Assembly: GCA_009761415.1 (NCBI GenBank)
Contig: QUOL01000006.1
Coordinates: 1,178,001 to 1,242,000 of the forward strand
Source: Sarcomyxa edulis
Lineage: Eukaryota; Basidiomycota; Agaricomycetes; Agaricales; Mycenaceae
Direction of reading: 5' to 3'
DNA length: 64,000 nucleotides
This document shows, piece after piece, positions 1 to 11,222 of the stretch. How positions within the stretch are numbered: position 1 is the first letter of the stretch; each line of letters opens with the position of its first letter. A model generated the notes under the pieces. The model did not search any database, was not told where the DNA came from, and worked only from the letters and a program-made list of their open reading frames with translations. The translations under genes were made by a program, and so were the position numbers.

Positions 1-192
1 TCACTCATCAGGTATGCACCTTTACCTTTCTCTCTCCACTACATTCGTGTTTGAGCTGACTGTCTACGTCTATCTCAGGCACAGTGCTCGTCGTCGCGCC
101 GTCTCCTAAGTCCCCTCTGCTCCTGCCACAGTTATCCCAGAGTTCAACCTCGACGAACCTATGTACGACCTCTGCACTAATTACTAGTCGTC

Positions 193-386
193 GATGCGGC
201 CGTCTCCAAGCTCAACAGTTGAGGGTCAAAACTGCCATCGTGAGTCTACGCTCACCTTCGTCGTTTATCGATGACCTGGTTGATCTTTTCTTTGGTTTTC
301 TTGCAGTACTTCCCACACCTCAGAGCTCGCGTCAACGCTGCCTCGGCTATTTACTCACTCTCTCCCACTCCGACCACGCCGAGCGC
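193..386 (+). repeat. Tandem exon-intron-like unit, copy A
   Basis: First of three diverged copies of a unit with a constant layout. It has an exon-like left part containing GATG followed by CGTCTCCAAGC-type sequence, then a GTGAGT donor-like site at 240, a pyrimidine-rich stretch ending in TTGCAG at 306, and a right part containing a proline/arginine-rich stretch, CCTCGGCTA and GCCGAGCGCG. This copy lacks the long hairpin of the other two. Both splice-like borders are kept between copies, which suggests duplicated gene fragments rather than simple satellite DNA. No complete protein can be recognised. Confidence 0.6.
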
Positions 387-397
387 GTCCCTTCATC

Positions 398-632
398 GAT
401 GCCGTTCCCAATCTCAATGGTCGAGTATCACAATTTTCGTGGTGAGTCCATTCGCCTTCATCGCGTATCGAGCACCTCGTTAATTTCAGAGCGATGTTCC
501 ACTTTGGTCGTCTTCGCAGGATTTCCCGCACCCTCGAAGACGTCGATACCCTGCCTCGGCTAATTACACACTCTTTCCCAACTCGGCTACGCCGAGCGCG
601 AGAGCGATGAGGGGCAGAGCCCCTCATCGCGT
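398..632 (+). repeat. Tandem exon-intron-like unit, copy B with hairpins
   Basis: Second copy, directly abutting the first. The donor-like GTGAGT is at 442 and the acceptor-like CGCAG ends at 519. The right half shares CCCGCACCCTCGAAGAC and CCTCGGCTAA with copy C. It ends in a 51-bp block (582-632) that is identical to the end of copy C and holds two perfect hairpins: CTCGGC-TAC-GCCGAG and a 12-bp stem GCGATGAGGGGC with an AGA loop. Confidence 0.65.
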
Positions 633-856
633 TCCCTGCCTACTTCCTCAGCCATGCTTCTCATCACCGTCGACATCTCTTTGACATATCTGCGCGGTAC
701 AGGTATGGATTCGTCGTCCTCGCCGTGTCGGCTTATCCAGGGCCATCTTTACTCACCACGTCTGCGTTCCGTCCCTCTCGTCGTCATGCATCGCTCTACT
801 CTCTCTCTCAAAGACCTCGACGATTCTCTCCACCTCGGCATTGTAGACAATTCCTG

Positions 857-1080
857 GATGATGTCGTCTCCAAGCCTGACGGTCAGATAAATCCTACATG
901 GTGAGTCTTCGGCGCTTATCAATGTCCTCAGTGATATATATATATTCTTCTTCGGTCTTCTTGCAGCATTCCCCGCACCCTCGAAGACACTCCAACCATT
1001 CCTCGGCTAACTAATCCCCCTCTCCCCACCTCGGCTACGCCGAGCGCGAGAGCGATGAGGGGCAGAGCCCCTCATCGCGT
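857..1080 (+). repeat. Tandem exon-intron-like unit, copy C with hairpins
   Basis: Third copy, about 225 bp downstream of copy B. Donor-like GTGAGT is at 901 and acceptor-like TTGCAG ends at 966, with an AT run in the intron-like part. The final 51 bp (1030-1080) are identical to 582-632, although the rest of the unit is clearly diverged. The hairpin block is therefore either under constraint or recently homogenised. In-frame stops in the right half argue that this copy no longer codes. Confidence 0.65.
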
Positions 1081-1860
1081 CCGTCCCTTCTGTCTGCTTG
1101 CTCTAGTTTCTCATCGGGTACTTCAATAGCCCGAGATCTCCCTCCCTCTCTCTCCCTCTAAGTGTAAGTCTGCCTCCAAGACTTGAGAACGTTGATCGTG
1201 ATTTAGCCGTTCTTATAAACGTTTAGTCTTGTCAGTTACATAAGTTGTTGCGAACAACGTTGGGCTTTATCGAGTGCCGAAGGAACACACCCTCGACGTC
1301 GTTCTTGCGAGTACAAGTGACGAGCAACCCATGTTTCGGCCACGATTTCTTCGAATTCGCGATGCACGGGCGACTACGTATCGAACTAAGCGCGGGATTT
1401 GTTCGTCGTCGTCGTCGTCGACGTCTATAACACCTCCGAAGCCTTCGAACTTGCCCGTGAGTCCTCTCGAATTGCCGGCTGTGTAGGATATTTTCGACCT
1501 ACTGCTGAACGGTGTTTATTATCGAAGCTTCAGAGTAGTGCTCGAAACCTGTCGTGCTATCTCTTATCCCCTGTCCCGACCTTACACTCTCCGGAACGGT
1601 CTGCCCCTTTTCACATATACCGTCCCTTACATCACTCGTTGGACTTGGTCTCGGTTTCCCTCTACATGTCTCAGAGGGAGAGGATATATGTCCTAACCAA
1701 TAGGTATCCTTATCATGATCATTCTGGAGATAAGTACATTACAGACAATATAATTCTTTTTTTTTATATTCTTACTTTCCGTCTCTTCCTTGAGTCTCGA
1801 GCATGTGCCATCCTTGTCTCATGTCTCTCAAGATTCGCTCGTGACCCCGTGTTCCATCAG
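1081..1860 (+). other. Unresolved stretch, possible upstream exons of the next gene
   Basis: No confident exon could be fixed here. A run of GTC codons near 1400-1425 leads into an open frame to about 1550 that could belong to the gene ending at 2197. A (T)n tract and AT-rich sequence around 1740-1770 look intronic. A further GTGAGT occurs near 1457, resembling the donors of the tandem units. Confidence 0.3.
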
Positions 1861-2197
1861 GTAGACGAAGCCGGTAACCCTGTTGTGAATCTATCACATG
1901 TCTTGACTTGCTTGAATAAGGTGCGTGCGTCTCCCGTGTATCCGTGTCTCTGGAAAGATAGACCTACGACTTGGTTTGGATAGCTGGATGCTGGGACGGA
2001 TGAACGGATGATGCTGGTCGCGCGGGATGAGCAGAGCTGCCTTGTTGTGAGTTACAAAGAAGTCAAGTCGTGCATTGAAGCTGCCTTCAGGTGTGTACGC
2101 GTGTGCATCCATCGGAGTTGTCTTTGATTGGTGCTAACGTGATATCGCTGTCAGTGACCTTGCTCGCTCGTCGATGTCTGTAGGGGGGTACCGTTGA
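1861..2197 (+). CDS. 3' end of an unidentified gene (partial)
   Basis: Three exons join in frame: 1861-1920, 1984-2090 and 2155-2197, the last ending in TGA. They use GTGCGT...TAG and GTGTGT...CAG introns. The predicted tail begins VDEAGNPVVNLSHVLTCLNK and ends SMSVGGYR. It has the mixed hydrophobic/charged composition of a folded protein and no low-complexity sequence. I do not recognise the family. The 5' part is unresolved; it may lie in the disordered sequence just upstream or run out of the window. The splice phases are consistent, which is the main reason for calling it a gene. Confidence 0.5.
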
Positions 2198-2346
2198 GAG
2201 AAGAAGTAACAAAAGGTAGAATATAAAAAAGACGCGGAAAACAAAACTATACTACAATCATAAGAATGGCATGGCTAGGGTTACGGCAACTATAATAAGC
2301 GTATGTGCGGTGATTAGCCGGCAACTCAAACTTGACCTGCTCCTCG

Positions 2347-5300
2347 ATGTCCTCTCTCCCACTGCTCCCCCTTGCTCATCCTCTCATTCTCCTCCCAGCT
2401 GCCAGAGTCACTATCCCGGTAAACAAAGACCTCGGTGAAGCCATCCTCACTCTCATCGACCAATCAGACTCCTTGCCCATCGTCGCCGCTATCCCCGTGA
2501 CCACCCCTACCCCAGACCCCAATGCTACTAACGCTACCTTGGCAAAATGGGGTGTAGCAGCTCGTGTACTCCGTCTCGTCAAACCACCCGCTCGAAATCC
2601 CCGCCAACCATACCTCGTCTCGCTGCATGGCCTCAACCGCATACGACTCGATACCACTTCTGCTACTCTGCATGTCCCTACTACCCACTTAACGCCGCAC
2701 CCAGTCGAATACCCACCTCCAGACTCCGACTCCATCCCTCCTCGAGCATTGGTCGACAAGTTCAAGGACAGTGCCCTCCGTCTCCTCGACCGACTTGCTC
2801 GGGACTCAGTACACCAATCCAGGAAGGAGGGATACTTGAAGATCGCCAACATGATGGAAGACATCACGGACCAACGAGCAGTCTGGATGGCTGATGTTCT
2901 CGTAGGTAGCATCAACGGTGATTATAACGATAAACTAGGTAAGTACCCCCTCAAAGCTACCCATGTGCGGTACGTAGTGACACGCGCATTAGAAATCCTG
3001 TGCACCGCAGACCCATCCACCCGACTCGTCCTATCAACCCAATTCTTCCTCAAACAAGCGGCTGTATCCGAAGTATCCAAGAAGATATCAAGTGCGGTCG
3101 ACGAATCGCTGTCCAAACAACAAAAGGAATTCTTCCTGCGTCAACAATTGGCTGCTATACAGCGCGAGTTGCACTCACTCTCCTCCTCCTCCTCTTCTTC
3201 TTCTCAATCTTCCTCTTCTCCTTCCCCCTCGGACAAGGACAAAGAAAACAACGGACCCCCCTCCGAGCTCGATGACGATGAACAACACGAGACAGACGAC
3301 CTCTTGGATCTTAAACGCCGCATCGAAGCTATGGAACCTGGGTCGGAGGAACGTAAGATGGGGGTTAGGGAGTGGCGGAGGCTTAAGAGGATTCCGACTG
3401 GGAGCGTTGAGAATGGTGTCATCAGGACTTATGTACGTCTATCTTTCTTTGTCTATTCTTCGTTGTTACTCATCAAATTGGGTTGTAGCTGGAATGGCTA
3501 ACATCCATTCCGTGGCCCAACTCTTCTCTGGATACTCCCACCACCACCGCCGACGCCGCCACCACCAATGCACCCTCTTCCATCTCCATCTCCAACCGTT
3601 CCTTCCTAGCCGCCGCCCGTGCCCAGCTCGATAACGACCATTTCGGGCTCGAGAAGATCAAGAAGAGACTCATCGAGTATCTCGCCGTCGTTCGGTTGAA
3701 GGAACGACGGGAGAAGGAGAAGGAGAAGGAAGGACTGGAGGAGACGAGTCGGAACAATGCGAATGTTGGGGATGGCAAGGCGGTGCAGCTGCAAGTCGTT
3801 TCCCATACCGCGTCTAATCTCAATCTCAATCCCAATCCCAATCCTAGTCCTGGCCCTGGCCAGACGCCTGCCCCGAAACGCTCGCGGACGCGAAAAGGCG
3901 TCAAAGGACCCATCCTCCTGTAAGTTGTAACTATCCCATCCCTCCCTCCTCTCAATCACTCACTCAAAAGCCCCCAACTGACATTCCCTCCCCTCCCCTC
4001 CCCTTCCCATCCCCTCCCCTCCCTTCCCTCCCCTTCCCTCCCTCCCCTTCCCCTCCCCATCCCACCCCACCTCTAGCTTCGTCGGCCCCCCCGGCACCGG
4101 CAAAACCTCCCTCGGCCACTCCATCGCCAAAGCCCTCAACCGACCCTTCCAACGGATATCCCTAGGCGGCGTTCGTGACGAAGCGGAGATCAGAGGGCAT
4201 AGGAGGACGTATGTGGCTAGTGGACCTGGGTTGATCGTGCAGGCGCTGAGGAAGGCTGGGAGGAGGGATTTTGTGTTGTTGTTGTGAGTGGATTGTTTCT
4301 TTTTTGGTGTTGGTGGTGGTTGTGTTGTTGGTGGTGGTGTTGGTGGTGGTGGTGCTACGCGGGTGAAAGCGATGGGAGTGGATGTTGATGCTGATGATGT
4401 TTGAACTTTGAACTTGTAGAGACGAAATCGATAAAATCGGCCAGAGCAATTTCCACGGCGATCCCGGAGCTGCGTTGTTGGAGGTTTTGGATCCGGAGCA
4501 GAATCATACTTTTAATGTGCGTTTCTCTCAAGTTCCTCGTTTCGATTGACGTCTTCCTATCCCCGAGTTTCTGACAATCGTTGACGCCTTTTTTTTGGCT
4601 ATCATTGACGTCTTTTTCGATTGGCTATCGTTGACACCACCTTTCTTTTGGGGGGATGCTGACTTCATTTTTGCGGAATGTAGGACCATTACATCAACGT
4701 CCCCATCGATCTCAGCCAGGTTCTATTCATCTGTACTTCAAACACGCTGGACACCATCTCTGCTCCGCTCTTGGATCGGTGCGAGGTTATACAGTTGTCA
4801 GGTACGCTATCACATTCTTTCTTCTCATCCTGCTAACCTCCTCAACCAACCATCGCTTTCAAGGCTACACATACGACGAAAAAATCCACATCGCCCGCCG
4901 CTTCCTCCTCCCAAAACAGCTCCACGCCAACGGGTTGGAGGAATCGCATTTACGGATCACGGAGCCTGCGTTGTTGACGATGGCGACGCGGTATACGAAT
5001 AGGGAAGCGGGTGTGAGGAGTTTGGAGAGGGCGATTGGGGCGGTTGTGAGGTATAAGGCGGTGGAGTGGGCTGAGTGGGGTGATGCTAAGGAGGATAGGG
5101 ATAAGGGTTCGGGCTCGGTCGTTTCGAATTCCGCGGTGAAGGAGTACGCGGTGCCGGTGAAGTCGTACGAAAGCGTGGTGGAAGAACACGAACTGGAGAA
5201 GATCCTGGGTATCTCGAGGTGGGATGCTGCGGAAGAGAGGGATAGGGAGGAGAGGAGGGGTGTTGTTTATGGGTTGGTCGTCATGGGACAAGGCGAGGGT

Positions 5301-6214
5301 GGGATCTTGCCTGTGGAGACTATCGCTGTACCGGGGGTTGGGCGGTTGAAGTTGACGGGGAGTCTTGGTGAGGTACGTTCGGACTTGCTCTTTTTGCTCT
5401 TTTTTTTTGATGTGGATGTTTGATGTGGATGTGGATGCTGATAATGAGGGCATTGTTATGGATAGGTTATAAAGGAGAGCGGAGAACTCGCTCTGAGCTG
5501 GGTGAAGACCCACGCATACGATTTGTGCATCACGTCTTCCCGAGCTCAGGATCCGCTCAAGGGACCTGATCCCATTGATATTCACTTGCATTTGCCTGCT
5601 GGAGCGCAGAAGAAGGATGGGCCGAGTGCTGGGATCGCTATGGTCAGTTCCAAACCCTCACCCTCACCCGCTGTCGTGTCTTCTTTTCATCTCATCTAAC
5701 GGTCTGACGGATACTTATGTAAGACATGCGCTTTGGTGTCGTTGCTCACTGGATCGTGCGTTCCTACGAATGTTGCCATGACGGGCGAGGTACGACTCAT
5801 CTTCTATTCCTCCGTCGTTCTTCAAAGAATCTTATGCGGTGCATGCAGATAACGCTACGTGGACGCGTCACTCCCGTTGGTGGAGTCAAGGAAAAGGTAT
5901 ACCCCTCCCAACCTCTCACCCTCTCACCCACCTTCGTCTTTTTTTTTCTTTTTTTCTGAGCATTTTCTGAGTCTGAGCAACTAACTAACATCCACACGCA
6001 CGTCCAGATCCTCGGCGCCCACCGTGCCCAGATCACAAAGGTGATCCTTCCATGGGCGAACAGGAAGGACGTCGAACATGACGTGGCGTTGGAGATTCGG
6101 AATCAGATGGAGTTCGTGTTTGTTAGGACTGTACGAGAGGCACTTGAAGCGGCGTTTGGGAAGAATACACTCGAGTGGAGGAGGGATGCGTTGGTGTTGG
6201 AGAGTAGGTTGTGA
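2347..6214 (+). CDS. LONP2: Peroxisomal Lon protease (AAA+ serine protease)
   Basis: ATP-dependent protease that degrades misfolded or oxidised proteins in the peroxisome matrix. Ten exons give 981 residues: 2347-3432, 3489-3919, 4077-4283, 4420-4516, 4684-4801, 4864-5372, 5466-5642, 5724-5789, 5849-5896, 6008-6214. The N-terminal LON domain begins [20 protein letters not shown]. Walker A GPPGTGKT (about 508-515) and Walker B with DEIDKIG follow. The C-terminal protease domain has the Ser-Lys dyad: GPSAG (Ser about 870) and GGVKEK (Lys about 911). The last three residues are SRL, a canonical PTS1 peroxisomal signal, and no mitochondrial presequence is seen, so this is the peroxisomal rather than the Pim1 form. 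A poly-Ser insert (about 280-300) and an (NP)n repeat before Walker A look like disordered linkers. Confidence 0.95.
3984..4070 (+). repeat. Homopyrimidine C/T tract in Lon intron 2
   Basis: About 85 bp of almost pure CCCTCCCC-type sequence inside intron 2 (3920-4076), just before the acceptor. The complementary strand carries many GGGG runs separated by one or two bases. It may act as an unusually long polypyrimidine tract; it could also form triplex or G-quadruplex structures. The next intron (4284-4419) carries a GGT/TGG-rich run at about 4303-4352. Confidence 0.8.
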
Positions 6215-6706
6215 TTTGCCTTCTGCGTGGTATGTGTCAAGGATACCCTGGCTCCCCTTGTATCATTGTATCAAGGATACCCTCCCCCCGCGCCTTGGAG
6301 TTGACTAGATTTAGTCTATTACATTTTACCCCACACACATACATTTCACGGACTGTGTTTTCTATTTCGCTGTAATAATCGCGGTGTGCCATTGTACGGC
6401 GTATGATAGATACCTTTTGGATGTTAGTCGGTGGTTCCTCGTGTTGGTTCCTCAGTGTTCCTCCTGCTAGTGTCCCTGCCGTGATCACGATGGCCACGCC
6501 CAGTACCCTAGAGCCAGACCCGGGTAATTATATATATAATAATAAAGTAGAATGATTGTGAGGGAGGGCTGGTCCTGTTTGTCGTGATTGAAAGAAGGGG
6601 GGATCCATAACGGGATGGATGGCTTCAACTTTCAAGTTCCAGGCGTGCTACCACTCACTTCCATCAGTCGACTCAACTCGACCTCAAGTGGCCCTTCAAC
6701 TTGAAC
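6215..6706. other. Intergenic region between Lon and Cid1-type genes
   Basis: No gene is seen. It contains a short direct repeat of TCAAGGATACCCT (about 6238 and 6272) and an AT-rich run near 6528-6545, consistent with the 3' flank of the Lon gene and the promoter of the next gene. Confidence 0.5.
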
Positions 6707-9700
6707 ATGGCCTATACCCAGCCAATGTCCCCCCAGTCTCCCCATCAGCACTATGATCACCCACTCGGCCCCACACAACAACGGAGGTATACCAAACAGC
6801 GTTTCGTCAACAATCTCTCTCAATGTCTCTTCGATTTCGTTATCCAACTCCTTCCAACCGCCGAAGAGATGGCTGTCAAGGAGGACGTACGAAAGCTCCT
6901 AGAGAGACTTATTCGGACCATCGAACCAGATAGTCGGTTGTTGTCCTTTGGAAGCACCGCGAATGGATTCAGCCTTCGTAATTCCGGTACGTCTTGCCCA
7001 TGCCATGCCACACACCGCTGTTTGGATTCATCTCTGAGCGGTTCTATAGATATGGACCTATGTTGTCTGATCGATTCCGACGAACGCTTATCCGCCACTG
7101 ACCTCGTCACCATGCTGGGCAATCTCCTAGAACGAGGTGCCTATTCCTCTCCCACATACCATACATACATAATCCGGATCATCCCATCTCATGCTGACCT
7201 TTGACAATGACATCGCAGAAACCAAATTCCACGTAAAACCCCTCCCGCACGCGCGAATACCTATCGTCAAATTATCTCTCGATCCATCACCGGGGCTCCC
7301 CTTGGGTATAGCCTGCGATATCGGATTCGAAAATAGGTTGGCTCTTGAAAATACACGTCTATTGATGTGTTATGCTATGATCGATCCCACCCGTGTTCGG
7401 ACTATGGTCCTGTTTCGTGAGTAGAGTGGTGTTATTTATTCATGGCCGGAGAGCCCCGCTGATTGAACATCATCTCATTATCAGTAAAAGTGTGGAGCAA
7501 GCGACGGTGAGTCTATATTCATAGAGTCATTCTCGCGTTTTCCTGATTACTCGGTGAGACAGGAAAATCAACTCGCCGTATAAGGGGACATTGTCTTCCT
7601 ACGGATATGTTTTGCTTGTGTTATATTTCTTGATTCATGTAAAGAACCCACCAGTGCTGCCTAATCTGCAGAGTATACCCCCCTTACGCCCCATAACAAA
7701 AGTTAGTATCCGTTCATCTATGCCTTTGTCATGTGTACTCATTACCATCAAGGAGGAAACACATCTCGGAGGATACAATACATGGTCAGGAAGCTTTTCA
7801 TTTTACTCGGAATGTACTATTCTGACCGTCGAGCAGGTTCTTCGACGATATCGAGCTCTTGAGACAACGATGGCACTCGGAAAATACAGAGACCGTCGCC
7901 GAGTTGTGAGTAATATGTCAAGTTGTGATGACAAATACTCAAGAGTCTATAGGTTGATTGATTTCTTCCGTTACTACTCCCGGGATTTCTTGTACAATAC
8001 CGGAGTGGCTTCCATACGAGCAGGCCTTCTAAAGAAAGATAGCAAAGGATGGCAGAACGACGTAGGTTCATACAAGTTCTCCAAGAACTCTATTCTTATC
8101 CTTCAATAGCTATCCGGAGGACGATTCAACGATCCACGCGAACGAAATCGCCTTTGTATTGAAGTGAGTTGACCCATTTCGCTTGCATCATGAATCTGCT
8201 ATAAATTCTACCTTAGGATCCTTTTGAGACGGATTACAATGTTTCGCGGTGTGTCACCAAGGATGGCTTGTACATGGTAAGCACAACACTATCCTCCGTC
8301 TGATGATTTCTCAGTTTCCCGTATAGATCCGAGGAGAGTTCATGCGTGCATCCCGAGTCTTATCTACCCGACCCGATCGTGCCATCATTGCCCTGGCAGA
8401 ACTATGCGAAGAACGAAAGGATGAAGCCTCGCCCTCACCACCACCCTATGTTCCTCCACGACTTGTCACGCCGCATGCCCTCCCTCCACAAACACCATAT
8501 ACCGTTGGAAGCCAGCCCATGCGACCAAAGGTGACTCTTGTACCTGACAATCCATCCCCTCCCACACAGTTCTTTGAGCCAGGTCCGCGCCTTGCTGTAC
8601 ACAGCGTTTCTGTCGGTATGGAACCCAAGCGTGGAAAGTGGACTAGTCCGCCTCCACCTGAAGCTCCTTCCGCCGATCACACATTGTTTGAGAACAGTTT
8701 TGGGAAGGGATTGGAGATGGCGACCGCTGCGACTGAAGCTCGGGAGACTGAGCCTACCGATAACTCCTCAAGCAACAGCGAATGTCTCACCGATGAGGAT
8801 GCTGGCGAATCGGACGACGTGCGATCTGTTCAGTCTTTCACAGAGGGTTCCACCACTTCCAGTCCCAGTGGCTCTTATCGAAGACCGGCCTGGTTGCACC
8901 CACAGGACTCAGCTGTGCGAACGATTCCGGCTTACTCTTCTTTCAATACCGGCGATATCCATGCTAGGCTATTGTCCGGCAGCAGAGGGCGAGTCTCTCC
9001 CCGGAATCATGAAAATGGTAACCAGACTCCGGTGGCGATTCCTCCCAGGTATCTCAACGAACCGCTCTCTTCCTCGTCCCGGCATGACATCTCCAGGAGA
9101 TCTTTTTCCGGTCCTCCCCGCAGATACAAAGGGCTGCCCAAATCTCCAAATACACCGACTCCACTTACGACTCCACTTCCACCCTCGCCTGATCCTTCCT
9201 TAGATCCAAACTCTGCAACTGTATTTTATCAAACCACCGTTACAAGGCCACCTCGTCCGAATATTTTATACCCCTCCACTGGATCACATACATCGTTTCT
9301 TTCCCAATACCAACATCAGCATCCCGCGAATCAGGCAGGAACCACTCCAACCCCGCAGGATATCTTTCTAGAGAATCAGCCGCCATCGCTGATGAACAGT
9401 GCTCGCGGCGTTGCGCTTGCGGAATCATCAACAACCGCTGGCCGGTCATCGCGAGGACCAGAAACGCCTACTCCCATGTCTTATTCGTATTCACAGTCGT
9501 CTCATTCTCATTCTCATTCTTCGTCAACAATAACTGCACTAACCCCACCGCCACATACGTCTCGGTTTTCACAATCACAACCACAACCACAATCACAATC
9601 TGTAATCCATAGTTCGCCTTTGATCTCGGGGTCGCCTTCCCCGCCTAGTATACCCATTGGACAGCATTTTTTGCACCAGAATAAGAATAATGGATCGATC

Positions 9701-9994
9701 TCGCCACGTGCATCCTCAACGTCGAACGGTAGTTCTCCCACTCCTTCATCTACCGGCTATGCAACGTCCCTCTCACGTTCTCCATCTCCATCGCCTCCTC
9801 CAACGTCAAAGTTAGCGCTGGCAGGAGGAAATCATGCCTCATCATCACCACTCGTTTCCAAATTCGGCAGCTTGTCTCTCTCAATGCCCACGTCCGAATC
9901 TACGTTAGAGGACGAAACCAAGGTCATCGACGAGAAAACTCTCGGAAACCAAACTCACGACAAGTTCGAGAACATCATGGCTCTCCAGGCCTGA
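6707..9994 (+). CDS. Cid1-type non-canonical poly(A)/poly(U) polymerase
   Basis: Cytoplasmic RNA nucleotidyltransferase of the Cid1/Cid13 family, which adds A or U tails to RNAs. Eleven exons give 905 residues: 6707-6986, 7050-7136, 7219-7416, 7485-7506, 7563-7701, 7753-7784, 7837-7905, 7953-8061, 8110-8163, 8217-8276, 8327-9994. The catalytic palm is clear: FGSTANGFSLRNS followed by DMD, the first two metal-binding Asp (reconstituted across the first intron), with the third Asp in IACDIGFENRLALEN. The PAP-associated domain contains KGTLSSYGYVLLVLYFL. The last exon encodes about 450 residues of Ser/Pro/Thr-rich, probably disordered sequence with Gln-Ser and His-Ser repeats. Whether it prefers ATP or UTP cannot be read from sequence alone. 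Confidence 0.9.
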
Positions 9995-10326
9995 TGGTGA
10001 ACCACCCCATTCTCGTCATTGGGATAGTCACCAACCACGGTATATTTTGACACCGTCTTCGCAGGAAACCGCGATTCCAATATCTGGCCCTGGGCTCACG
10101 ATTTCAGTATCAATATCACCATATCTCAATCAGTTACACTATATGCTTCGCAGAAGCATTAATTAGATCCTTTTCATCTGCTATATGCTTAGTTGGTACT
10201 TGGATTCATTGTAACCATTATAATCAGAAACTTCAATACATGCAAACGGAATTTGCGGCACAGCCGTCCATAATGAGGACGCAATAGATTGGTATACACA
10301 GAGAGCCAGAATCATTGGAGCGGCGG
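9995..10326. other. Convergent 3' flank between Cid1-type gene and LSM7
   Basis: The two neighbouring genes converge here and the sequence is AT-richer than the exons. No reading frame, RNA gene or repeat is recognised. Confidence 0.5.
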
Positions 10327-10869
10327 CTACTCTTGCGCCAAGAAGGGATTCGCGATCTCTTCTGACCCATCGACGGGGCTTAGCAGTGTTATCGTAGGTC
10401 CGCGGAGGACTGTCAGACCAAGCGAACGTGTATGTGGTTCAGGTACTGCAATAAACGCGATTTTATAAGATCCTGATCCGCTGTTATATCAAGAAGAGTA
10501 GACCGACCAAGAATATCCTCCTGGACCTCGTCCAACACAAGATTCAATAGCTGGTCATATCCTTTCAAAATCCCTGTCACTGCTGGCAGTCAGCACCCTG
10601 TAGAGATGGATAGGGATAGCTTGCATACCTTCCCGACCCCCCGTGAATTTGACTCGAATTCTTTCATTCACATATTTTGAAAGATCAAGGATAGCTTCCC
10701 GCTTCGGTTTCTCCATGGCTGGCTGAGATCCTCCTGGGCCACCTCCACGACTTTTGAATGGTACACCTGTACCTCGACCTCCTCTCACTGCACCACCACG
10801 ACCCTAAAAGATTCAGTTCATATGTAATGATCGTCAAAGGTTGGAGAAATCACTGACCCGATCTGCCAT
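10327..10869 (-). CDS. LSM7: U6 snRNA-associated Sm-like protein LSm7
   Basis: Subunit of the LSm2-8 ring that binds the U6 snRNA 3' end in the nucleus and of the LSm1-7 ring in mRNA decay. Four exons on the minus strand give 125 residues: 10858-10869, 10629-10803, 10508-10579, 10327-10445. The first exon is only 12 nt (MADR). A Gly/Arg-rich leader precedes the Sm fold. Sm1 is seen in VNERIRVKFTGGREVTGILK with GYDQLLNLVLDEV. Sm2 is GLTVLRGPTITLLSPVDGSE, ending in the typical EEIANPF. It is divergent from the importin beta gene with 353 bp between start codons. Confidence 0.93.
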
Positions 10870-11222
10870 TTTATTGCTGTTCGACGAGTTTCGTTGTTCG
10901 TATGAAAAGTCTTGAAGGCCCTAGTCTGAGTCGATAGTCTGAGTAGAATTCGTGTATAGAACAGTCGTATACGACAGGGTCGATACTCGAGTAAAAAAAC
11001 GTTTTTGTTAGTTGTGGCTTTGGTTTGGCACTCGGTTTGCACCCCGCGACTCAGCGTGCTTGTCCTCAATCCATCAACCTCACCCTCAGTCCTTTCTTAC
11101 TCTTCATCGTCTTCATCTCCCGGTTCACTCTCGTCTGTCTTACGACAACATAGATACTTCGTATCCGTCGAGCCTCAAACTTTTTCATTTGACAGTACAC
11201 AATCAATTTCAATCCAGCAACA
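10870..11222. promoter_or_regulatory. Divergent intergenic promoter region, LSM7 / importin beta
   Basis: This 353-bp stretch separates the start codons of two divergently transcribed housekeeping genes, so it must hold both promoters and both 5' UTRs. A pyrimidine-rich run at about 11086-11135 lies in the importin beta leader. No TATA-like element is convincing. Confidence 0.5.

Noticed and set aside
9240..9741. Minus-strand frames inside the Cid1-type gene
   Set aside because: They overlap the Ser/Pro-rich coding exon and show no independent motif; they are shadows of low-complexity codons.
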